A stretch of DNA of 64,000 nt from Kingdonia uniflora (GCA_014058105.1 JACGCM010002659.1:558001-622000), one strand, 5' to 3'. Numbered from the stretch's first letter, positions 34,781 to 46,817 are shown. Made by a program: numbers and translations. Notes: generated from the sequence alone by a model not told the origin.

Positions 34781-37140
34781 TTACATATAAGAGAAAGAGA
34801 AAGCCTATTGACCCAAGCACAGTTGTCTCTCCAAACACTGTTGACACTGCCAATGAGAGTTTTAGTGAACCAGTACCTCCAACTGAGTCTGCCCAAGCTA
34901 CTTTGGGATCTCAAGCTGAGTTTGCGCAAGTTGTAAATATTTCCGAGGGTTTAGAATTTAAGACTGAGTCTGCCCAAGCTGCTTTGGGAGCTCAACCACC
35001 GCTCCAAAATATTTCCCCTGATTCTCATGTGAATATTCCTCTTGTTGGGTGGTATTCTGAAGGCAAGGGGGCTACAAGCAACGAAGACATAGGCCCTAGT
35101 GATAAAAGCCTGTTAAGGAGCTTCAGGTTCCATAGAGCGAGGTCGATCGCGCTAGGGCAGGTATATTGTTTAATGGAATACCTTGTTAAATTATGTTTTG
35201 CTATTCCAATTATTGATAGTTACATTTTGTTGACATAATCACTATTATTGTTCAGTAGAAGCTTCCTATTTGTGTTCACCATTACCAGTCTTCGTAGGAC
35301 CTTACAAAGGAACCACAAGTGGTCTAAGATTTTGTTAAGTTGAAGGGTTTGGATAGGATTGGGGCCATATCTTATAACTCTTACGACTCTATGCTGATTA
35401 CTACTTTTGTCGAACGTTGGCAGCCAGAAACTAATAGTTTCCACTTCAAATGGGGCGAGATGACTCCAACTCTGGATGATGTGGAGTAATTGGTTGTGTT
35501 GCCTACAGATGGTGATGCCACGGTCATTGGTGGTACATGGGGATTCCCTGCGCTTCTGAAGGTTTTCCAGAACAACCTCCTGCAGGATTTAAATGCATTC
35601 AAGTCTTTAAAAGTTGGGGGTGCTGGGAATTCGTTATCACTGAAGAAACTAAAAGAGCACTATGCATACAAGTTAGAGAAGGTTCTCAGTGATGGTACCG
35701 CTGTAGCTACGAAGAAGAAGAAGGGGTTAACAGGCAGGTCTGTTGCTCGTGCTTATATGATGTATGTCTTTGGGTCCTTTCTATTTCCCACAAAAAGGGG
35801 AATAGATATCAGCGCACGGTACCTTGACCTGTTTGCCAAGGATAAGGTGGCAAAGAAGTGGTCATGGGGATCATCAGTTCTGGCTCACATATATTACAAT
35901 CTAGGTACAACATCTCGAGACGATGGGAGGTAATTTGTATGTTGTACGACGCTACTCGAGGTGATTTCGTACGCATTTATGTAACTATTTTTTACATATG
36001 GCTTGAACCTCTACTAATTTTATTTTGTTTATCTATATACAAGTAGTCGTGGATCTTTGCACATTTCCCAAAGCTTGCTGGGATCCCCAAGGAGATAGAC
36101 TCTGACGCATGCAAGCACTGTACTTGTTGGGAGTGGGACGTATCTGTTACGGATAGATACGGTGGTACAGCTTTGCTCAAGTTTAAGGAGGCATTAGACA
36201 ACTACAGACTGGAGGATGTAAGTTCATTACCCTGTTACACTGTATCATATTGTACTTGGAGTTAGTAGATTACACTGCTTCAACATTGTCGATTTCGACA
36301 ATGTTGCATATTCACAACTAAAGAAAATTGAATAATTGTCGAATTCGACAATATTGACTACGTACATCTACTATTGTACATATAATATTGTCGATTTTGA
36401 CAATTATTCAAGTTTCTTTAGTTGTGCATATGTAAATTTGTCGAAATGAACATGGTAAATTGTCGAAATCGACAATACTCCATCTCAATAACTACCAGTC
36501 CACTATAATATTGTCAAATTCGACAATGTTGTTAAATCTTTCTCAGGCCTACTGGAAAAATTATTCAACTTAATGGTGCATAATAAATTTGATTCATTTT
36601 TCACGTAGGTTGTATGGGACCCATACAGAGATAAAAAGGATTTCGTACATGCATTCAAGGAGGTCACCTTTTTCTATGGTATATTAGCAAGTCCATATCA
36701 TGTTCAGCCCTACTACCCAAATAGGGTTGTAAGGCAGTTCAATCGGGAACAAGGTATCCCCGCAAAGTGATTGTTTACAGAGTTTTCCAACCTATGAAAC
36801 GTAAAAGAGCCAAGGAAATTCAACCCTAAGTATGAGTGGGTTGATTGTTTCTCTGCCCAAAAGTGGAAGGAGTTCATTTTGAAGAAGGCTGATAGGGATC
36901 AGAAGGTACGAGAGGAGCCTCTAGTATGTACAGAGGGATACTTGGAGTAGTTTGCCTCTGTCTCGTGGACTACAATCTGTACCATTACTGTTGACCTGAC
37001 TACAGATGATGATACTGGAATTCATCAAAGGAAGAAAGCTAGTGTCAATGAACATGGTGACACCCCCGTGCACCAATCTGAAGATGTCGCTGAACAATAT
37101 AATGCATCGATTAGGACATATTACAACAATTTTTATCTCA
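34781..37140 (+). pseudogene. Plant mobile domain (PMD) protein part of the PMD-coiled coil-OTU gene
   Basis: Exon-like stretches in one direction: about 34781-35160 (linker ending SFRFHRARSIALGQ, donor gtatat), 35256-35959, 36047-36217 (donor gtaagt) and 36609 to about 37140. The second has the mobile-domain core: FVERWQPETNSFHFKWGEMT, then PTLDDVE, an LP..GD motif, VARAYMMYVFGSFLFP and ARYLDLFAKDKVAKKWSWGS. The last has VVWDPYRDKK, PYHVQPYYPNRVVRQFNRE. PMDs (MAIN-like and transposon-borne) have no proven enzymatic role and are spread by plant transposons. Nonsense codons occur near 35256, 35298, 35334, 35487 and 35932, and at 36768-36945, so it is dead. Two introns carry the palindromic satellite. 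Confidence 0.8.
36280..36530. repeat. Palindromic satellite cluster 2 (five cores)
   Basis: Cores at 36285, 36335, 36387, 36459 and 36510, each about 18 bp, with a half-core at about 36437. The cluster fills the intron between the exons ending at 36217 and starting at 36609. Confidence 0.9.
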
Positions 37141-37455
37141 CTTCCCTTATATTATATTCACTTCAAAAAAATTATTCTCTAATATTCTGTTCACTTGAAT
37201 TACCACTTCTGTAGCGTCATAAACATGCTAGTCTCTCTCCAAATTCCCATGATACCATGCCAACAAGGGGTAGATCTGGCGGTTTTGATCAGCAAATTAC
37301 AACACTAAATGACTAGCTTCAGAAGCTCAAGGAAGATAAAGATAAGGAGTTTAAAGCCAATATAAACCTAAGAGAGGCCCTCAAAGAGAATGTCAGTTAT
37401 ACCTATCTGCATCCAGCATAATATTAGTTTTTATGTATAGTTATTAGTATAAGTA

Positions 37456-37610
37456 ATTGTCGAGTTCGACAATTATTACAGTATATGTGAAGGTGGAAAC
37501 ATGTAAAATTGTCGAACTCGACAATTTTCTGAGTGATTTCTGAAATCATTTACATGTATTATTGTCGAACTCGACAATTACATAGTATTATTGTCGAGAT
37601 CGACAAAAAC
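37456..37610. repeat. Palindromic satellite cluster 3 (four cores)
   Basis: Cores at 37456, 37508, 37561 and 37590. The first three read attgtcga(g/a)(t/c)tcgacaat; compensating changes keep each palindromic. The cluster lies between two coiled-coil exons. Confidence 0.9.
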
Positions 37611-38661
37611 ACAGAAAGTAATCTAAATGTTTTATGCCAATTTAACCTCAGACAAGTGAATGTGATATGCTGAAAGAAACCATTGAAAAAATGAAGGAGG
37701 ACATTCAACTAAAGCGTGTACTTGACGAGCAATGTGTACTAGAGTTCGCAGATCTGCCAGGGCAGTTAAATGTGAAGGTAAGGTCTTAGGCAGATGTCAT
37801 TATCGCATCCATTGTTTGTTTTTATCAAAATCCTGATTTTTCTTGTCAAATTTATGTTTGTAGATATTGGAGTGCAAAAATTTAGAGGAAAAAATACAAG
37901 TTTGGAGGCAGAGCTAAGGCAAAAATCTGGCCTTGAAGACTGTAATCAAAGCTTATCTGTTTAGTTGAATAAAAATGCAATGTGGTGTGTAGCTTTTAAT
38001 AGTGTTGATTTTAATAACCCCTAATTACTAATAGTCTTCCATTAATTATTATTGCATTTGGCGTGATTATTTTGTCCCAATGTGTACAGTGTAAAGAGAT
38101 CGAGTCACTAAAAGCGGTCAATACGCTTTTGATGAAGTAGATAGACTTGCATCTTCCTCCAGCTACACCTGTGAGTTTACCAACACTTATATTGGTTTGT
38201 GGTTGCATTATTTGTAAGTTTGGTAATATTGTTCTTGTACTGCGTGTTTTAAACAGCTTGCTGTGCTCCAATCATATTAGCCTGTGCCAGACGCAACCCT
38301 AGCAAAGAAGTATAATGACTTGTTGTCTGCACATGAGGACGTTAAGAAGAAATTAATTGCGGAAGAAGATTTGGTAAGTCATTCGAAATGAATGAAATTA
38401 GTTCTAGTTAGTGACTTAGAGTTTGTATTTGATAATAGTGAATTTAAGTTAAATTTTGTGTACGCCTTTTTTAGTTAGTGAATTGGAGTTTGTGTTTGAT
38501 TATCCAAAATCAGATGTAGTATTCATTTTGGATTCCATGATCAATATCGGTTAACCCCTGCTCAAAATCAGATGTAGTATCCAAAATCACCATTAAATGA
38601 ATTGGAGTTATATAGCTCATCTCATTTATGTCTTTGATACAGATAATGAACTAGACATCCA

Positions 38662-39280
38662 TGTTAGGAACTACGGCTCAAAATAGGGGAAATTCATTCG
38701 AACGAGTGGGTAAATCGTTCGAACGAAAATAGCACTTGGGGCCAAAATTCTAGAGGATTGTCTAATGGTCGTTCGAACGACCTCATGACTCGTTCAAACG
38801 ACTTTGGCTCTGTTTGTTTATTTTTAAGTTCGTTTTGAAGGAGATTTGATACAAAGCGATAGATTATCTCTTGATGCGTATTTTGGAGATAACCTAATGG
38901 AAAGTCTATAAATAAATAGTGTATGTTAAAGGCTTTTGTACAGGAGAAAAGAGTCACAGAGAGAAAAGGGAGAAATCTAGGGTTTAGCTCTTGAGAGATT
39001 TTTTAGGTTTTCTTTCTAGGGTTTCTTGCTGGGATTATCTGTAAGGGAAGAGGTGAGGTTTGAGTGATCTCTGTAACTTCTTGTAACCTTAGTGTGATAA
39101 TATATTCGTCGTGCTTGTCGGGGGTTATTTTGATCATGTTTAGGGTTTCTACCTAATTAAACCTTGTGTATGTGATTATTGCCTTGGTTCGAATTCTCCG
39201 TGGTTAGTTTATAGATCTTTGGTTCTTGCTAAATCGAATTGTGCTTTCGCGTTGCGATTTTCCCCATCGGTTTCCCAACA
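38662..39280 (+). mobile_element. Solo LTR (619 bp) with ATCCA target duplication
   Basis: Starts TGTTAGGAACTACGG, ends GGTTTCCCAACA; ATCCA at 38657-38661 and 39281-39285. The first 150 bp hold four copies of a cgttcgaacg-type palindrome (38694, 38709, 38769, 38791). TATA-like 'ctataaataaatag' lies near 38909. It interrupts the coiled-coil part of the PMD-OTU gene. Confidence 0.9.
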
Positions 39281-39552
39281 ATCCACAATCCAAGTATAAG
39301 AAAGAAGCAACGAGATATACGGAGGAAGCTAACCATCTCGTAAGCACCCCCCCATCATCTTTCTTAATTTTATGGAATGCTAATTTCACTGTTTATCCTA
39401 ATGTTGGCCATTTTTTTAGCGTAAGAAGTTGGTTAATGCTGAAGAGAGGATGAAGTCTTTAGAAGTAATTGACATTGAATGGGTATGTCTTATTCCTAAC
39501 TCTTGTACCTATTTGAGATTTATCTCTGTGTAATACATGGTTTGAAGTGATA

Positions 39553-39725
39553 ATTGTCGAATTTGACAATATGGCTTCAAAATCATGTTATTGAAATCAA
39601 ATATTGTCGAATTCGACAATATTGGTAATATACATGTACACTTGCACAATATATTATTGTCGAGTTTGACAATTATGGCACTGTAAATAGAATTATGCAT
39701 ATATAATATTGTCGAAATTGACAAT
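39553..39725. repeat. Palindromic satellite cluster 4 (four cores)
   Basis: Cores at 39553, 39603, 39656 and 39708, with 'atggcactgtaaat' and 'gaattatgcatatataat' between. The period is 50-53 bp. It lies in the intron before the OTU exon. Confidence 0.9.
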
Positions 39726-39770
39726 ATTTCTATAATATTACTATTTGTTCTATTATTAGTTCTTGTTGTA

Positions 39771-40691
39771 GGAGGTTTGGCGTCAAGCATTGAAGAAGGC
39801 ACTCACAAGTGAAGGGATGGGAGACATGGGGAACCTAACCTTTGAAGAACTTTTTGAGCAGAATGAAAGATTCTTCACAATATCATAGCAAGGGCCCAAG
39901 GGAGATTATCAAGAAGATTTTGTTTCCACGGCGGTAACCCTTGAAAATATTGTCATTGTTAGGAGGGAGAAAATGGCTAAGAAGAAGAAGATACAAGAAC
40001 TTTTATTCCAACCTTGGACAAAGTATCTTGTAGATGTTCGTGGCGTCGAAATCAGTGATAATAATTTTGGCTTTAGGGTTACCGTCGCGATTCAGCACCA
40101 GAGCCAACATAGATTCCCAGATGTAATGAAATCATTTATGACCTTTCTCTGTAAGGACCCCGCATTCCGGAAGTGTATCTTCAGCGAAACATTGGGTATA
40201 CAAATCAATCCGGACGGTGAGAACGCATATCAAATTCTGTTGCAGGCGTGTTCTTATGGTAATCAACATATGGAGTATAGGCATATGGCGCATTTACTAT
40301 CCACTTATTACGAGAAGGTTGTGGTCTTCATTAGCCATACTGAAGCATATACATTCTTACCCCTCTTTTGGGCACGTAAAAAAATACTACTTCAAATGAG
40401 AAGAGGTTCCAAAACCTTCTTATGGATACTAGTAAGTACTGGTGGTTTGGTTTGGGGGCAGACAACCATTACGTTTGCTTGTTTCTAAGGTTTGATGCAC
40501 CAATACCTCCAGTTTCTACTATTTTCTACAGTCATATAAATTTGGAAATTCCTCCGGCTTTTGTGAAAGAACAAATAACTAGGTATTTTGATGTGAAGGT
40601 AAGGACCTTCAAGGCATTACTTAGAGAGTACAATGTAAAAGGGTATAAAGTTAATGACATGGTTGTTGTTGGTTTGTTGACAATCAAATAG
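39771..40691 (+). pseudogene. OTU-type cysteine protease domain of the PMD-OTU gene
   Basis: From 39771 a frame with one TAG (about 39886) runs through a Lys-rich linker into an OTU-like domain. YLVDVRGVEISDNNFGFRV corresponds to the catalytic D-G-N-C-x-F-R motif. HLLSTYYEKVVVFISH is the central strand, YTFLPLFW precedes the last strand, and NNHYVCLFLRFDAPIPP holds the catalytic His. OTU proteases cleave ubiquitin or similar chains; this subtype occurs in plant transposon proteins. Here the motif reads D-N-N-F, so the catalytic Cys is replaced by Phe, and a frameshift near 40376-40410 separates it from the His region. Not active. Confidence 0.8.
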
Positions 40692-40971
40692 GGTTTTCGA
40701 CCAAATATTTGTATATCACAGTTATGTTAACTCACGGTTTATTGGTAGTATCCCTACATGGTTATCCATTTTTTGTACATGACAATTTTGTTAGTTCACT
40801 GTTTGTATATCACAGTATAAATTTTTTCGTAAAAGTGTCCCTTGTTGATTAATTTTTGTAGTATATACATTTCTGTTAGGTCATCTGAATCTCATTTATG
40901 ACTTTTCAAAGTATATACATATTGGCTCTGAAGAATATTTTAACAGTGCACTTAGATCTAAAAAATAAAAT

Positions 40972-41545
40972 ATTGTCGATTTCGACAATACTTGTAGTGT
41001 ATATGGTTACTTGCAATGTATAATATTGTCGAACCCGATAATATTACAAAGTGTAATTAGAGTTATGGGAATATAATATTGTCAAAATTGATAATTTAGT
41101 TAGATTATAGAGGATTTATTACATTACACGATAATTTAATGCAGTATTTTCTACAATCTACAAATTCATAAAGGGTATATAATGCCACACAATCCCTAAA
41201 CTACAAATAATTCATTAAATGGTCATAAATCCTAAACTCGGCAATTATGCTAGGTAATTGGACTTATGCATATATAATATTGTCGAATTCAACAATTATA
41301 GTTAGGTTAATAATGCTGCATATTCGACAATAAGAATATTTTAACAGTGCATTTGAAGTTATTCAGATATAATATTGTCGAGTTCAACAATTACGGCACT
41401 GTAATTGGAGTTATGCATAAATAATTGTCGAGCTCGACTATTATGGCAGTATAATTAGAGTTACTCATTTATAATATTGTCGAACTCGATAATTATGCTA
41501 GGTAATTGGACTTATGTATATATAATATTGTCGAATTCGACAATT
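40972..41545. repeat. Palindromic satellite cluster 5 (eight cores)
   Basis: Cores near 40972, 41025, 41080, 41279, 41372, 41424, 41478 and 41526, several with one mismatched arm. The repeat unit around them includes 'gtaattggagttatgcat' and 'tataat'. It lies between the 3' ends of the PMD-OTU gene and the FAR1-like gene. Confidence 0.85.
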
Positions 41546-41559
41546 ATAGTTAGGTTAAT

Positions 41560-42170
41560 AATGTTATTGTGAAGGGGGACAATTTACCTGCATAATGAAA
41601 TACTGCATAGAAGATACATAAAGAACAATGCATTGCTATTGTCCTAAATTCCAATTACAAAGCAAACATAATGTTGAATCAACATACCAATCTCTCAATA
41701 ATAATCAAATACATATTTATTAGTCAATGCATGTGAACTCCTTTTGTTTTCCTAGATGTTGTGGTTATCAGAATTCGATTGTAGCGGCTGAACATATTCC
41801 CCATTGTTGTCTCATACATGGAACACATTATTGTAAATATGGCATAAATATAGAATGAAACACATTATAGAAAAATTAGGGAGAATATGCCGTTTATGCA
41901 TAGTATCGAATATTTACTTACTTGATTCTGCTATTATCGTTTTGAGAAGAGGGCATGTCCATTTGTCATGGTTGCTGAGAACTCTACAACTTTTGCATGT
42001 TCTTTTCTTCTTCATAACAACCTCTTCCACCCCACCCCCCCCCCCCCCCCTTCCATCTTTCCCTTTTTTTGTGATCAGTCTTCGTCCGTCCTTTTGTTTG
42101 AATAACGAAAGAATTTAAAATCATAGTTCCAAACACCAGAGAATCTGCGACAGAAGTTGAGATGCTTTAT
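41560..42170. other. Spacer between convergent genes
   Basis: No coding signature. A run of 14-16 C follows 'accccacc' near 42031-42050. The rest is AT-rich. Confidence 0.5.
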
Positions 42171-42199
42171 TACGATGTATCTATCTGTGTTAAACACAC

Positions 42200-44475
42200 A
42201 TCATAGTTTTGAAGGTAAGACTCAAGCTCGTCTAGCTTCAAAACTGCAAAATCAAAACTTTATTTCATCTTCGAGGCCCTCTCGAATAAGTTTGATGCAC
42301 GAAGGGATAGGTGGCTATTGCGTAAGGCATGTCGTAAGTTATCTCCTTCACTGACTTTCATCATACGACCTTGAAATCTTGTTTGTACCAATCGTCTACC
42401 TTGTCATAATAAAAGCCTTTGGTATTTTGAATGTCGTATTTCGAGAAAACCTTCTGGAGGTGACAACATGGGAGTCCAACATACTCAAACAACTTGCATC
42501 CATAATTACCAGTTAGCCTCTGTAAGTCTATTTCTAGCTCAAATCACTCGGTACGACCACTATGGGAGTTCACCGTAAGTTGTCGAACGTTACCTTCTAC
42601 GTGTCTTTCTATTGCAACGAAGCGAACAACCTGGTCAAACTAATCCTGAAGTTTGTGGAACATTGTTTTGGTGTAAATCTTTATAGCATCTTTCAGTAGA
42701 ACTTGATGAGAACCAACTTGACGATATCTGTGTTCTGATGCAAAATCTTCAGTACTTTCTCGCTCATATACCTCTAAAAGGGTAGCCTCATACTTAGTCA
42801 CAAAACTGTACAACCCAGTTGTTATTGGCAACCAACTATTAAAGAAGTTGTTTGTGGACTCACTCCATTTTGTACTACTCATCCCTGCAAAGAAGGTTGA
42901 CCTATTCCATAACGGTATCCGTCTTTGTCTAATGTTGAAGATTTCTTGCATCCAAACGTTATCATCCAATTTATGTTTCTTTATTAGGTCAATCCACTTG
43001 GTTTCAGACTCTACAGCCTCATATGTGTTGTGCATTATCAAATCGATATCTTCTTTGAATGTAGAGGGTTTCCGATAAATATGGCCGGTTTTCTTAGGAA
43101 ATTTGTTTGTGATGTGCCACAGAGAAAATCGATGTCTGGTGTTGGGGAAGACCAGGAAATAAACCAGAACTTAGAATGAAAGTGTCTCTGAATATTATAT
43201 GATATTGTTGAATTTGACAATTTAGTAGTGTAATTGGATTGGAGTTATGCTAGCAAATATTGTCGAATTTGACAATTTAACCACTGTAACTGGAGTAACA
43301 AGTGTTCGATAATATCGGTAATGTAAAATCGATAATATATTCTAATTAACAACTTTAACTAGAGTAACATGTGCTGAATATTGTCGAATTCGACAATATT
43401 GGTAATGTAAAATCGACAATATACTCCAGTTAACAACTGTAACTGGAGTAACAAGTACCGAAGTACTTTTTTACCTTGGGAATAGCTGCGGCCATAGCTG
43501 CATCTTGATCGATGATAATTGAAACAAGTTGTTTGTACTTCATTGCCTTCAACCAAGTATGAAACAACCACACAAATGTATTTTCTTGCTCATTTCTTAG
43601 TAGAGCACATCCGTATTGAATTGTTTGGAAGTGGTTGTTGGTCCTTGCAAATAGAGCAAAGGGCATCTTGTACACATTTATCCGGTAAGTAGTATCGAAG
43701 GTGACGACATCTTCAAATGCCTTATATGCGCACCTTGAACGTCCATCGATCCAAAAAAAATCAGTGCTCGGTCCTCCTCATCTAATTCTATGTCAAAATA
43801 AAACATGGGATCTGCAGTTTGTTTCTTCCTAAACCACTCCAAAGCGGTCTGTGCATCTCCTCTTACTAGTCATTCCTTATTTACTTTGGTGTTGTGGTTG
43901 TAACAATCCCGTTTGCTAAAGGTTTTATCTGGGAATAATGTCGGGACCTTGCTGACTGGAATGTGGTAGAGCTTAAATGCCACTGTAAGGTTTTTTGCTA
44001 CTTCTGGAAAGAATTTGCTAACCTTCATCTGATGCTGATTCCGTAGAGATACGAGTTTATGGTTATGGATATCCGTAAAACTTGTGACAACATATTTGCC
44101 TATTTTGGTATTCTAATTTATGCTTATCGTTGCTTTATACTCACAGTTATGAGATGATCTTCTGTTGCCAGCTACGTCGCTACTCTTTAAATTCCCAAGG
44201 TTTTTCTTTGAAAAGCCATTTCTCATACAACAAAAGTGGGTTCTGCCTATATCATCCGATCTCGAACGCTTAGTAGAATTGCGTATCTTGGTAGAAAAAC
44301 CTTGCCCTCTTCTATATCGTTCGTACCACAGACCTGCATCCTCTACAATATCAAAATGTTGACCCTCGTATGGGGCTTCCGCCGAAAATGGGTCTACAAT
44401 ACCTTCATTTTCACACCTTTCCGGGGACTCTTCACGAATAACTTTCGACCAATTTTCATCGACGGAGTCTTCCAT
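42200..44475 (-). pseudogene. FAR1-related / MULE-type transposase
   Basis: Starts at the minus-strand ATG 44475-44473. Domain order: FAR1 DNA-binding domain (PYEGQHFDIVEDAGLWYERY, GRTHFCCMRNGFSKK) with VTSFTDIHNHKLV; then the MULE transposase core (MYKMPFALFARTNNH, GCALLRNEQENTFVWLFHTW, SIIIDQDAAMAAAI). After an intron of about 43150-43474 come NTRHRFSLWHITNKFPKK, KWSESTNNFFNSWL, a SWIM-like CKLFEYVGLPCCHLQKVF near 42450-42500, and a LRASNLFERASK tail near 42270. FAR1/FHY3 proteins descend from such transposases. In-frame stops near 44113, 43870 and 42646 and a doubtful acceptor show it is dead. Its intron holds palindromic cores. The intact SWIM region and DQD motif argue for transposase ancestry. 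Confidence 0.85.
43200..43425. repeat. Palindromic satellite cluster 6, in the FAR1-like intron
   Basis: Cores near 43205, 43259 and 43380, plus half cores (aaatcgacaatat) near 43325 and 43410. The cluster fills the single recognisable intron of the FAR1-like transposase. Confidence 0.85.
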
Positions 44476-44707
44476 TGTCGATCTGACTGACAAGTTCACA
44501 CATAAAAGAAACGATTGTGAGTTGTAAGTAATTGAACAAAATATCACAAACCAAACACAATTCAAGTCCAACGCATGTTCATTTCATAATTCTTCATTAC
44601 ATCACATACTACAAAAGACATAATACAAAATTTAAACAATCACACACAAAAACTCGTTGTACCACACAAAATTTCTTTGTGACTTGGCGAATAATACATT
44701 TCCTTTA

Positions 44708-44815
44708 TTACATGTACCTGCCAACAACATTACAACCAGGATACCTAAACAACAAATCCTCAACCGCCACCCGGTAGACCTTACTCCCCCTCTCTAATTG
44801 AAGGGAGTAAGGTCC
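44708..44815 (-). other. Short open stretch beside the plastid insertion
   Basis: The minus strand is open from about 44815 to a TAA at 44710-44708 with the text KVYRVAVEDLLFRYPGCNVV. It could be the C-terminal end of another protein of the neighbouring element, cut by the plastid insertion, or chance. No family recognised. Confidence 0.2.
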
Positions 44816-44867
44816 CGTCCCGTTGAGTTCTTACTTTTTCATGTATACAACTCAGTTCATATGATTA

Positions 44868-44990
44868 CTATAGGGATGAACCCAATCCAGAATATGAACC
44901 ATAAAAGAAAACACCTACTAAACCGATCACTAGAATACCAGCTACAGTACCTATCAGCCAAAGAGGAATCCTTCCAGTAGTATCGGCCAT
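44868..44990 (-). pseudogene. psbJ: psbJ copy in NUPT, frame intact
   Basis: 40 codons from [14 protein letters not shown] to the stop at 44868-44870, full length for photosystem II protein J. The frame is undamaged, but the copy is in nuclear DNA without a visible transit peptide, so it is presumably not functional. In plastids psbJ is the last cistron of psbE-psbF-psbL-psbJ. Confidence 0.9.
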
Positions 44991-45113
44991 TTACCCCACT
45001 TCCCTCCACATTTAATCAAGTGGCCATGCTAGAGACATAAACAGTCATGGATTATTATGAAATGAGATCCTTCCGAATGGGATAAGAGAATTCCTACTAT
45101 TATCCTTCTTTTC

Positions 45114-45633
<520 letters not shown>

Positions 45634-45957
45634 GTTGAGCTCCACATATTCTTGTACAGTCAAAGGGGATCGATTCCGTAAAAGATGGGATCAGTAAATG
45701 GAAAGCCACTGATTTTCATCTTTGTGAGATCGTCAATAGTGTACCGAGGGCGTCTTTAGAGTATACCAAATCAGTATAACTATCCTTCTTCTAACACAGC
45801 AACGCAATTTGAATCAGTATTGAAAAGAAGTGGTCCATAATTCCTTTCTTTCTTGTTCCTTATCTATGCAGAACCATGTGTTATTCAATATAAAATTCCT
45901 AAAATTCATTTCTTTGCTTGATTGGACTGGAGACTTAAGATCTGGTAAAGCGCGAGT

Positions 45958-45958
<1 letters not shown>

Positions 45959-45996
<38 letters not shown>
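45959..45996 (+). repeat. Poly-G run of about 38 nt
   Basis: An uninterrupted G tract in the psbE-petL spacer of the plastid insertion. Short G or C runs occur there in plastid genomes, but this length is unusual; sequencing or assembly error is possible. Confidence 0.9.
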
Positions 45997-45999
<3 letters not shown>

Positions 46000-46694
46000 G
46001 GTTCTAATAATTAATAAAAGATATTAGCATATTCCTAAAATTCATTTAGATGCTTAATCTATAAATCTTTTTTCATATTTGTAGAAAAGGTTTTTGATTT
46101 AAATCCTTTCAATTTAAGGAAGTGATTAAGTGATTGGAACAATCAATATTCGTGATGTAATGACTCTTGCATTAAAGCCAAAAATACCTTTTTTACCTAG
46201 CTACAAGGAAGGGACTCCATAATAGGGAAAGATAGAATGTAGAATCTAAAAGGATAAAGATAATGGAATTACTAGTCTTATAATGGAGTTGATTGTTCAA
46301 GGATAATGTAATGACTCCATAATAGGGAATAAATAAAGGCTTTATTTATTCAAGTGATCATGAGATACTTTTTTATGTTCATTTGAGGTATTATGTGCAA
46401 TTAAGGAACTTCCTACTGAGCCTAATGAGTCAAAATAAAGTAAAAGATGTTATAACGTTGTTCGTTCCCAAATAGAAAAAGGATTAAAGATTCAATAAAT
46501 TGAAAAAGAAATAATTTTTTTATTTCTACCGCACTAACTTTGTTAGTGCCATCTATAATGACTAATGACTGATAAATAAAAACCGTCAACTGGGACTGAT
46601 TCTGCCAATAGGTATTTTTTATTATCCTTATATATTTTTCTTTCAATAAAGAAAAATAGAAACTTAGGCAAGTGTTTTATAAACATATGTATAA

Positions 46695-46817
<123 letters not shown>

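Larger units (their letters stand above)
37215..39480 (+). pseudogene. Coiled-coil segment of the PMD-OTU gene
   Basis: Short exon-like stretches with heptad-rich text: about 37310-37394 (LKEDKDKEFKANINLREALK), 37655-37778 (CDMLKETIEKMKEDIQLKRV, donor gtaagg), 37862-37915, 38090-38140, 38281-38372 (KKYNDLLSAHEDVKKKLIAE) and, after the solo LTR, 39281-39340 and 39421-39480. Glu/Lys-rich heptads predict a coiled coil between the mobile domain and the protease domain. Introns here carry palindromic clusters and one solo LTR. Confidence 0.65.

Noticed and set aside
34781..37140. PMD gene as a functional host MAIN-like gene
   Set aside because: At least six in-frame stops, transposon-type OTU fusion and satellite-filled introns indicate a dead mobile-element gene.
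34460..43425. Palindromic clusters as a CRISPR-like array
   Set aside because: Repeats are degenerate, the spacers are themselves repeated (about 34-bp shared sequence), and the context is a plant nuclear transposon.
42200..44475. Domesticated FAR1/FHY3 transcription factor
   Set aside because: In-frame stops and a doubtful splice acceptor, with an association to mobile-element genes, argue for a decayed transposase.
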